Positions 27,491 through 37,724 of a DNA stretch of 64,000 nt are shown here, one piece after another. The notes beneath the pieces are model-generated. The model saw only the letters and a list, made by a program, of their open reading frames with translations. It searched no databases and had not been told where the DNA came from. Position 1 is the first letter of the stretch. Each line of letters starts with the position of its first letter. Source of the DNA: Bombus terrestris (taxonomy: Eukaryota > Arthropoda > Insecta > Hymenoptera > Apidae); the NCBI RefSeq assembly GCF_910591885.1, contig NC_063277.1, positions 6,820,001-6,884,000 of the forward strand, written 5' to 3'. A program made the translations under genes and the position numbers.

Positions 27491-28540
27491 TAATTATTTT
27501 CAGCTACACTATGAACCTGCAATATTTCATCAAAATCGTTGTATCACGATGATATTTCTTATTGTGTTTGCATTAATAAACAAAAGTAAAATACATCGTA
27601 CACTTTGCAGAATCAGGCATGCAATAATTACGCAGCTATATCATTTTCTAGTTTATGCTATAACTTTCTTTTATTCTGTCTTTAATATTGGCTTTCCATT
27701 TGGATTTAGCCGAATTCTGAAACCGGTAGAAATTTGGAAATTAAATTAAGAAATTTAATGAAATGGCTTACAAAAAATTTGTCCTTCCTGTGAAATAATA
27801 AATTTCGTAATTATTGTTGGTATTCTATAAAGCAGGCAGTATTTTGCAATTACGTGGAACACGCGATGTATAATATCCTACCGGAACTGGTTTGGCCCGA
27901 ATGGAAACGTCTCGGTACACACGTATAACGTTCGATTCGATAAAAAGAAAAAGTAGCATTCGAGGACCTTCACTCACCAAAAAATCTTCCGCGTGGAAAC
28001 GTACTTACGTTCAATGCGTTTCTCATCGAAGATCAACACTTACTACGCTTGAACAACGTGTATGTAGTTTTACATATTATGTATTTAAGCGATATAATAC
28101 GAATAATATTGATATTGTGTAAATAATTTTATTTATATCATGTTATTTATAACGCTATTTACATAATATTATTTATATTAATGAAATAGTATTTTCATAC
28201 CATATATAGATGATTTGCAACAGTCAGAAGCTAAGGAAAAGTTTGATCTTCATCCATCAAACGTACATTTTACATAAATCAGTTCTTTCAAATTTTTATA
28301 TACGAACATCTAACATAATCGAAAAATTCATGATTTACGAGATATTTACGCAGAGTGAGTCAACAAGGTCTGCCACCTAGAATAACTTGTTATTTATTGA
28401 TCTTACCAAAATGTGTTTCTGTGAAAATGCATTGTATTTGATAAGACCTGAGTGAATACATATCGACTTTTGCCTATCTTTCTTTTTTCTTTTTTTTTGC
28501 GTACTTCTTCTTTTTAACCGCAACATCGTAGATCACTTCG

Positions 28541-28668
28541 AGATCAATTCAATATCATTATACCTCATTAAATTCGAATCATTGAATTTTAATAAATTGA
28601 AAATCGATTCAATATCATCGTTATACCTTATTAAATTGGAACCACTGAATTTTAACAAGATATTATTG
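28541..28668. repeat. Two-copy tandem repeat, about 64 bp per unit
   Basis: The first unit starts near GATCAATTCAATATCATTAT and the second near 28605 with GATTCAATATCATCGTTATA. Both continue through a CATTAAATT.GAA.CA.TGAATTTTAA core with a few substitutions. It lies directly to the left of the TTAA-flanked transposon. Confidence 0.75.
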
Positions 28669-28793
28669 ATTTCGAATTGATCTTTAACCGTAAAACAAAA
28701 TGAAAATATTTCGAGAAATATTATTAAAGAATTGAATCAGAAACTTTTTCAATGCTTCTGTTCAAAGTATTTATGGACATAGGATAATCTTAA

Positions 28794-30029
28794 GGGGGTA
28801 TTCCAGTCTACAAATTTGAAAAGAACTTTTCTTTTTCATATTTCCAAAGTTTAGACATTCAAGAATATGCCCTTAAAAGAGTTTTTCAAAATTTCAATTA
28901 TTTTATGAATTACAGCTAATTTTATGACGCGGCATCTACTCCGGTCCGACCGGAACAAATAAACAGTAGACGGTAGATGCTGCCCGAGTACCTGCGTATG
29001 AATACCTTCATAAAATCTTTCTTGTATTTTATTTTTTAATGTATTTGTAATTTGTTGGAACAATGTTTGGGTTCTGAAACCCAGAATAATAATGAATGGC
29101 AAAATTCGTTAACATGGACTTTTGCTCCGAAGCATATCCACGCAGGAACGCAGACAATTCAAATTTCCACTTTTCTCGCAGTATGTATTTTTAATAAAGG
29201 TTTTATACCCATACTAAAAATCTTAAGTGTCATGGGAATTACGATTGGCCCAGAAGCTCGTGTGATCACAGTCAGGCGAGAAGTTCGCATCGAGCGCTCT
29301 GAACTCCGAGCTTCAGAGGCATCAAAGGAAGCCAGGACTGCTCGTCTCCATAAAAGAACTTCGAAGAATGAACATTTTGAAGTAGAGGAAGGTTTCTTGT
29401 ATAGAGCAGGAATCGCCGATTAAAAATATGTAAATATGCTGTACCATTCTATGAGTAAAATTTTCGGAAACTTGTTTCAAAACTTTAAACGCGTTTTTCT
29501 CGACACTACTTTTTTCGAGTTGCCGTGCACGATATCTCAAGTTCTAATAAACCCATTTATTTGAAATTTGGTGTGGATGTTCTTTATACATTCCTTTATC
29601 GCCTCAACCACGCTCAGATCAAAATTTTTAATTTTACTATTTTTAAAAAATTCGTAATTGCCAAAAAACATGCCAAAAAGGAAAATTTTTCTTCAAACGG
29701 CCGCCGTTTTGTGAAAAAATATTTTTTTGACTTTTTCAAGGTTCATGCTATAGCCGCATCTATACTAATTAAGAATCCGTTCGGATTTTTTACTTCACAT
29801 GACCAGAAGGATAGAAATCATGCACGCCAGGACTCCCTTTCTTGGGGCTCCTCACATTGCCAGCTCATAACCTTGTGAATTTTGGGTTTTTTTCGGTTAA
29901 TTTTTTATGTAATCTTAAAATATCAATAAGCAAATGATAAAAAGATGGATAGTAATAATATTTTTTGTTTCGTTTGTACAGAGCTTCAAAAACTGCCTGA
30001 AATTCATGCCTCTAGACTAGAATACCCCC
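28794..30029 (+). mobile_element. TTAA-flanked DNA transposon copy, Kolobok-like, degraded
   Basis: The left end reads GGGGGTATTCCAGTCTA and the reverse complement of the right end reads GGGGGTATTCTAGTCTA, so 16 of 17 terminal bases match. Both ends abut TTAA (28790-28793 and 30030-30033), the target duplication expected of Kolobok and piggyBac superfamilies. The interior holds a broken frame at 29052-29423 ending in a transposase-like C-terminus. At 1.24 kb it is too short for an intact autonomous element and looks internally deleted. The Kolobok assignment rests on TTAA plus the protein's recalled resemblance to Mutator-like domain proteins, so treat it as probable rather than proven. Confidence 0.7.
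29052..29423 (+). pseudogene. C-terminal fragment of a transposase-like protein
   Basis: The frame encodes about 123 residues with the pattern C-L-G-x-x-T-Q-N-N-N-E, then WTFAPKHIHAG, a FLAV.IFN.GF segment, GITIGPEA, and an ending EGFLYRAGIAD. Many insect and cnidarian transposon proteins end this way (recalled, not searched): a run of SKEAR followed by an acidic segment and Y-x-x-G-I-A-D. Only the C-terminal part is present. The reading upstream of 29052 is interrupted by a stop, and no catalytic core is visible, so it cannot be a functional transposase. It lies inside the TTAA-flanked element and points the same way along it. Confidence 0.6.
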
Positions 30030-30113
30030 TTAAATAGCCTAATATAATCCCTGCTAGAGTGTTTTTTATTACATTAGCAGGATAATGGCTTAAGAGAATT
30101 ATCTTTAAGCTTC

Positions 30114-30365
30114 TTAAATTTCAATCTTGCAAGTAATTTTACGCGGCAAAACATTCAAGTACGCATCAAGGGAAACGATTTCCCTCGATTGCTGCTCGAA
30201 AAATGACCCTGACACGTCAGTATACCTAAATTGCAGTACATTGAACATTGTAATTATCGTTGAACGCCACATCACCATATAGTATACTTGGCCTTCATCA
30301 AACAACCCCATAAAATGTAGACAACAGCCAGATGATAGCCAACAATAAGTGACAGCCACGAATGT
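30114..30365 (-). pseudogene. Coding-like block ending in a stop, protein unknown
   Basis: On the minus strand an AG acceptor (TCGTAG) is followed by 83 codons and a TAA stop. The peptide contains a hydrophobic, cysteine-bearing stretch (VAVTYCWLSSGCCLHFMGLF), a second hydrophobic stretch (YYMVMWRSTIITMFNVLQF) and a polar tail. It could be the last exon or relic of a membrane protein, such as a chemoreceptor, but no diagnostic motif was recognised. The region to its right (30600-31020) has further coding-like but broken sequence on both strands, which favours a pseudogene. Confidence 0.3.
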
Positions 30366-31444
30366 CTACGATTTTTTCAAAATTAAATTTTCCTACTAAA
30401 AATTTCTAAATGGAGAAATGTACAAGCAGATCGAATGAAACCGTTGAATATGCAAATTATTCTTTTTGTAATTAACAATTCACAGAATCACAGTTTCCTA
30501 TTTGATTTGTTGATTTATTACTTTTCTTACTTTTTGATTCTTTGCTTTATCGTTAGAAAATGAAATATTCGACAGCAGTTATCCAAACTTCGTTGAATTT
30601 TTCAAGTACGTTATGGGTTCATTCAATTGTTCAGGACAACTGATTTCTTATATGAAAAGCAGGCACGTTTACTTTGCAATCCGCGTTTTCAGCCCAATTT
30701 TCGAGCACGAAAGTGGCATGAATTGGGGGCACATTCTTTTAGAAGACCGTTACATAACTTCATCGCTGATTCTACGCAGCAAGATCGGTTAAACACTGTA
30801 ATAAGCAAGTCCCAGTTAAGCTCTATAATACCCATGGTATATTCATCATTCTTAGATCACTCAAACTGTACGACTCTTTGACAACAGCGTGGTAAGTCGA
30901 TATTTCAAAAGTTTGACACCATAAGCACCGCAACAAATTGTCGATTGTACCAATTGCGTACATCACCCTAATCATTGAATTTAACCGCCTTAGGGACAAG
31001 TCCATAATCACGCGCAAGTCACGCGCAACCAGCGATTACCATTGCTTGCAAGGCAAATAAAAGGCCATTGACGACATTAAAAAATTGTCCAGGTTACCAT
31101 TAATTATGCAAAATGTTGCTGTCATGTGCATGTTCTGCATTTCTTGACGTAAATGGTTATAAAAAAAATGATTTATACGAAACCCGTAGTTTTTTGTTCA
31201 TACACAAACACCCATAAAAATGTTCCTACACTCCATAAAAAAGTCATTTTTATCAAAACAAAATGCTAAAATGAAATTACACTGCAGAGTTATAAGAGCT
31301 ATTTTATTATTGTTTTATATGTGTAAATAAATATCTTATTATACGACGTTATACATATATGTATGTTCAATTTAAATGAAAATGACCTTCTTAGAGAATG
31401 TACGAAGATTTCTGACACTGACTGTACGTTTTTCTTAGATTTTA

Positions 31445-31657
31445 TTAGGTTGTCCGAAATGTTTCTTTCGTTTTGTAAGGAAATAATAGACGCACAATAT
31501 TTTTTGTTTTATATTAGTTTATTGAATTATGCACGAACATAGTAATAGAAATAGAACGAAATGGGTCACACCTAATTCAATAAAATAATATAAAACAGAA
31601 ATTATTGTTCATCTATTATCACCTTATGAAACGAAAGAAACTTTCCGGAGAACCTAA
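31445..31657. mobile_element. Mariner-type fold-back MITE, 213 bp
   Basis: The element begins TTAGGTTGTCCGAAATGTTT and ends AACCTAA, with TA on each side (31443-31444 and 31658-31659). The right half, reverse complemented, matches the left half for roughly 90-100 bases (TTTCTTTCGTTT, TAATAGA, TGTTTTATATTA, TTTATTGAATTA), leaving only a short central loop. The whole insertion is therefore almost one hairpin. It has no transposase frame. The TTAGGTTG-type terminus and TA duplication fit mariner. Confidence 0.85.
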
Positions 31658-33059
31658 TATTTTATATAATATAATAGTCATCGCCTGACCATTAGTATTT
31701 CCAAATGATTGATACTGCCATTAAATTCATTTATAACTCAAATGTTCTAAGGCAGATATAATTGGATTTTTTCTAAAAGCGAACAATAACGAATTTATTA
31801 CCTTGGACAGACTTTTAGACATTTAAGTGTTTTTAGCAACCATGAAAAGTATTTTGTCATGGCAGAAATAACATGCTACTTTATCAACAATAATTTAGAT
31901 AAGCTAAATTTTGTCCATTTTACAACAAGACCATGTAATTTGCATAGAATAATCGAATGGAAAACAGATATGATTTAGTAATTAAGTTTAAACTTGAAAA
32001 CTGCCGATAGCCATATTCCTGGTTTTTACGTATGCATAGATACTACGGTATTAAACTAATTAGAAACTCTGGTTTAAAATAAGGAATATTACAAATATCT
32101 TCCAAGTAATTCTGTTTCTTATATAAACTAGTACGTTTAATGATATCAGGTGATTCATTGTTACGTTTTTTGCAAATAAAAACAAAATTGGAGGAAATTA
32201 TTCACTGAGGAAATTTTTCTCAACTGAGGAAATCATTGTGAGAGAAATAGGTGAAAACATTATTCGATCTAGAACATTTGTATTTAAACAATAAAGTATG
32301 TTCCTTTTATTAGTTTTGTTTGACATAAAAATCTTTAAAGATACATAGATACATAGCATTTTCCTGTGCTATAATTGAATGCCGAAATTTTCCAGTGACC
32401 TAAACGCAGGGCGGTAAGTTAACGATGTAATATTCGACGCAAATACTTGAAATACGTTACTATTTCACATTAATCATTACAAACAAATTATATAAAAAAA
32501 GAGCGACAGAAGTATTACAGAATAATCGTCTCGAGATAAGAAAAGAATACAAAATATTTCACAGACAAGAATTTATGTTCTGAAAATGTAAATAAACATA
32601 TCAATTAATGTTGATATATCTATTGAATCGTGTTAACGAAAGATAATCGTCATATTTTTAAAACAACGTATAACAAAGGATAACAAATTTAAAAGGTTCA
32701 TGTATTGTGTCGTAGTATTAAAAATATAGAGAAGAAATATCGACAAGCATATTATTTTTAGATTTTGAAATATCGTTGTTAAACATAAAAGAGAAATTTT
32801 ATTTTTTTAATTTCTTGTGCAGACTATTTTTACAAGATTAAATTGCCGAATCTATTCTTCAATTATCATTTAAAAATAATTATGATAATTAGCGTAACAT
32901 AACTAACCCGAATCTACATCCGAGTGTAGGCATGAAATATTGCGTTTATAATTATGCTCATATATTAAACTCATAAAACACATAATCTGTTTAAGCAATT
33001 AATATTATTAAAAGAATATTTAATAAAGATAATGGTGATCATTTTGGATACAGACTTAC

Positions 33060-33328
33060 CTACCCCTTCGATCACGTAACGATCCTTAGAACTCATGTCT
33101 GCAATCTCCGTCACACTCACGACGATTTTGACGCTCATCGCTGTACTATCAGATGTTGAATAATTGTAGATCCGTATTCTGGCACTTGGGGAACAAATAA
33201 TCGTCACTGTCCCTTCTAACTTCTTGTTTTCGATATCTAGCGATAATATCTTTGACGTCAATAACTCACAATTGCCTACGAGATTCTTTATCACATATCC
33301 TTTTTCACTTCCTTTAATCACTTCTTTC
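33060..33328 (-). CDS. Putative internal exon, protein unknown
   Basis: The minus strand reads open for about 89 codons and ends at a consensus donor (G|GTAAGTC, phase 1). A plausible acceptor (TTATTAG) lies at the upper end, and no in-frame ATG precedes it. The peptide includes KEVIKGSEKGYVIKNLVGNC, then an alternating hydrophobic pattern LEGTVTIICSPSARIRIYNY and MSVKIVVSVTEIAD, which suggests a beta-rich domain. Codon content looks genuine, but I recognise no family. A donor-like site at 35337-35339 could end an upstream untranslated exon, but no coding start was found there. It may be an exon of a real minus-strand gene or a relic. Confidence 0.45.
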
Positions 33329-33344
33329 CTAATAACAATTACTT

Positions 33345-36300
33345 TCTTCGTTTAAAACGTTAGGAATGTTTTCAATAAGAGTTATACTGTTTTGCAACGG
33401 TTGGGATGTTCCGATTTTAATCGACTAGTGATTCAATGAAAATAACAGATTACAATATAATCTCCCGTGTTACAAATTCCACGTGTAACTAGAATATTTG
33501 CCGCGTCAATTATTTTACACGTGAAAACGTGGAACGCGCATAAATCATACATACCTACACGCGCAGAATAGGAATTCTTCTTTCATTTATTTAACATGCA
33601 TAATGTGTTTAACGTGCACAAAATGAAGTAGACTTGAATGCTTGTTTTCACAGGATGTGCAACGGCCTAACGAATACAAATTTTCTTTTAACAAACTCTA
33701 TCACATGTTTTACAATGTTCTTGCTTGACCTTTAGAGCTCAACCAGAATAAGTAATATCGCAGATTCGTGTCTCATTATTACTCGCTATTTTTATTAAAC
33801 ATACGTAGATCGATGTATCGCTCTGGCGGTTTGTGGTAATTCTTGAATCTATGCGGAAATCACTTCCCCGAGTATGTATTGCGACTGATACAAAGAAAGC
33901 TACCTACTGTTAATCTGAACTCTTGTTATGATACTATAATCCCAGGCACATTAACACAGCACTTCCTGCGGGCCATAGCATAACCTTGAAAGAGTCTAGA
34001 CGTCGCAGACTGTGTTACGTAAAGCCAAAGTTACGAACTCCGATTTTCCGGCTTCTTGAAGATACAGATGGCCAGCAAAGATATCGCATCGTTGATAACA
34101 TCGTAGTTGTTTCTCGAAATGCGCGCACATTTTCCTCAAAAGTCATCTTTATCTCTTCTATGTTTTATATGTAAAGCAACAATTACGTTTCTCTTAGACA
34201 ATAGCGGCCTGATTGTTTGATTGTATTCAATTACGAGTAAAATATTCTGTCGAAAGATATGCGACGACAAAAGAACACGAAGATGCAACTGGATAATAAA
34301 GATTATTTCTTTTGCTAGTTTTATCCGATATTCTTCTTTAAGAGTATAGAATCACACTGTTCGTGGAAAATTCTGTTGATCGATATTATACTTTTAATTC
34401 TTTCGTCGATCCATCAGTTTATCTTCGATCCTTGCAACGTTGATATCAATGAATTCCATTTATAGTTTTCCTTGTTGCTAACATATTTCTCGAATACGTT
34501 AAAGTTCAATAGTCAAAAGATGTGATATAGCATATTATTGATAGTTTTCAATTTATAGCTCGGTTTTAATTAAAATCAATAATGATTTGATTGACTTCCT
34601 GCTGTGCAAACAATTTTATTTCATAAAAATGTACTGATAGTGCTCTTGAAAATTCGTTCAACATTAGAATACAGTAGTTCAAAGATACGACGTAATACTA
34701 TTAACGGGATTTAATTTGGTGGAAATAATTTTATCTCGTCCTTGAAAATGTGGTTTGTAAAATGGTTTTTACACCATTCCCATTATTTTTCTTTCATCGG
34801 TGCTTGTCTCTACGCATAACACATCGTAATATAGAATAAAATACTTCATTCGATTCTTCGAGAAACACTCGATATTGTTAAAAGATTATTAAATTGATCC
34901 TATTCCTTTCAATCATATTAACAGCTGTAAACACAATACCTTGCACCATATCTCTGGAAATTTGCATTTAAAATCACCATATTCCTCGTCACTGGCCGTA
35001 ACAGTTATCATAGAGATTGCCGGTTCACAGAATTGTTTTCATATTACCAACGAAAGGAAGAGTCAACAAAAACAACTACGAAGGACGAGAAAATAAAGGA
35101 ACATGAGTCCTTTTTCTCTCTGCTGTTCATTCAAATGATAAGTATTTTCACAAAAGCAGCTTGAAATTCACTTATAGAAAGATGCCTGAACGATGACGAA
35201 CCACGTGGTAAACAACTATTGTAATTTTCGAATAACAAAACTTGACACATGTGTGACAGAAACTTTGCAAATCAACACTACCCTACATCCATTAAGCCGG
35301 ATTCAACGTAAGTGACAGAAACCACTGCTCCTTCTTACCTGTAACGACAGGTGTATAGTTTGGTGGGAAACTAAAAGTATATTCGAGTGGGGATCGTGAA
35401 GGTGGGGGCTAAACCTTCAAGAACGTACAGTGGAGAGGCACAAGGTAACCTCTGTTCTTGCGTCTTGTAATAAAATTTATTGTTTTAACAATCTAACTTC
35501 GACCTATTATATTATTCGGACGTTTAAACTGTCGAAATCGTTCGACTAGATTGAATTCTCTCGAGCTTGCTAAAATAGCCAAATTATTTTAATATTCGAA
35601 TTAGTCGATTACTATTCAGTTTAGATATTCGAAACTTTCAAAGTTACGAGACTTCGTATAAGAATATCGATAATGTCAGTGCTGTGTCGACAAACGTTTC
35701 TTTGAAGGTTTCAGTAGATTGATGGAATAGACTAATACTATAGAACATATATCAAAGGTGAAAAGGATAGAACGGAAAAAAAAGGCTGAAAATACTCGCC
35801 CGATTGTGAGCGTAGCTTGGATCTTGCTTTTTTAAACTATTCGCTAAAGGACATTCGATTTTTCCGAGTTTATCGTAGACGAGTGTTTGCGCTTACTCGA
35901 ATCGTTATACGCTATCTCTGTCTGTTATGACTACAATTTCGAAGTGTGATTAAAAAGCAAGATAGCGTAATTCGTAAGGAAAAAAAAGTCCACGAATATG
36001 AAAATATTTTTTTCAAATTTTTTAACAGAGCGTTTAGAGGCGAATCAGGGATCAACATTGTAAAGTAAAAGTATTTTTCTTAGCTTCGTAAAATGAGTCG
36101 AATAATCTTTTGAAGAATAATCTTTTGTAATTGTAATTAAAAAGAAAGGAATGTTTTACGTGTAATAATTACGGGTATAAAAATTCTTTTATGCTGGTGG
36201 CTTTCGTAAAAGTCAGCAAAAACTGATAACTTTAATCATATGATATAAGCTACAACATGCTCCGCCTTAAAGAAAATCTCAGGCATCGAGTATTAAAGCG

Positions 36301-37644
36301 ATCGATTTGACATGGAATGATTTTTGCAATTAGTTGACTTCGGAGGAAACAAAAAGAACAAAAGATCATATTATGTACTTATGTTAGTATCGCGTAGTGA
36401 TTGGATGCAATTATGATCGAGAAGATTGTGAATCATCGTGGAACGATTTAAACCAGTAATTAGCGACGTTGTTTCACGATTAATATATACATACTGAAAA
36501 TCTCCACTTGTTGTCATCTGACATAAAATACACAAATGTCACGAGTTACGAATTATGACTGACTTGCAAAGTATATTACTACCGCAGGGAAAATGGAGCA
36601 GGAAAAGGGGGATTTTCTTTAATATACAATGCACAATAAACTCTTAATTAATCAAAGAAAGAAGCTGTAAAAAAAATCTTTTGTTTGTCTGTTATATATA
36701 TTAATTTATAATACATCATTATTTATATATTATATTAATACAGTATTCCTATGGAATGATCTATATGTATATTGACACAGGCTTATTATAGTTTTCATTT
36801 TCATGAAAATACTGTTATTGAGCTAACAAAATTTTCTAAGTGAAAATTGATACAAATGCGAGATCGTACAAACTAATTTCAATCACAAAGTAAACCTATA
36901 AGATAAAGTTCGCTAAAGACATAATATATTTGGTAACTGTTTCTTGTGTAATAAATATGTGCAGTTTCTTAGTCAAAATTTGTATATGTATGAAAAGGAT
37001 ATCGCTTCGCGAGATAACACCGATTTATGAAAATCAAGATTACCAATCAGTACCGTATGATTCGATTTAATATTTGTCAGATAAAAATTTACAGATTAAC
37101 TCATTGATTCTTTCGATACAAATTTTCATAATATTTAAAAAAAGTTCAAATTTCAAAATTTGTTAATTATATAGGTCATTATATAATATGGTACGATTTG
37201 TTTTATAATTATTCGTTACTTTAGGTAACAAAAAGCTCAACTTAACTTTCGTAACATTATTTTATATAACTACACATTTGCATACATGTTCTGCTATTAT
37301 TTGTACTCGTTTATGACAAATTTCATCTACTTCGAACATTTTTATTGTTATTCTATGAGTACGATTTAGTAATCGTTTATTGGTTAAATGTAATATGTAA
37401 CAAAGAATACCAGACATTGTTTACACTAAGTTGAACGATTAATATTAATGATTAACCGTTTACAAATACACATTTTACATATGAGTATATCATAGTGATT
37501 CGTTACATCTTTAGGATACAAAATGATACCACATCGATTCGAAGTGAAATTTTAGATGCATATCATACGAATCATCAATAAATTAAGTACAGATTATATG
37601 CAGAACATTCTTTTCATTATTATATGTTTAGCTTGTATTTACAT
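33345..37644. other. Non-coding stretch, includes ATP6AP2 3' flank
   Basis: No supported gene. The right end (about 37340-37644) should hold the 3' untranslated region of ATP6AP2. On the minus strand AATAAA hexamers occur at 37341-37346 and 37376-37381 and are candidate polyadenylation signals. A GC-richer patch at 35280-35460 has donor-like sites on both strands but no coding frame. Confidence 0.45.
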
Positions 37645-37724
37645 TTAATTATCCTTCTTCATACGATTAGAAGTCATCCTGTATATTATAGAATCTCGGC
37701 CTGGATCCATTTGCGAAATGGCAA
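37645..37724 (-). CDS. ATP6AP2: ATP6AP2 exon 8: cytosolic tail and stop
   Basis: The exon enters in phase 1 and encodes the end of the helix and the tail, [17 protein letters not shown] and then [20 protein letters not shown] is nearly invariant in ATP6AP2 (human [20 protein letters not shown]). The TAA stop ends at 37645. Confidence 0.95.

Noticed and set aside
32395..32412. Possible 18-nt plus-strand microexon between TTTTCCAG and GTAAGTTA
   Set aside because: The polypyrimidine tract is weak, there is no partner exon, and such pairs arise by chance.
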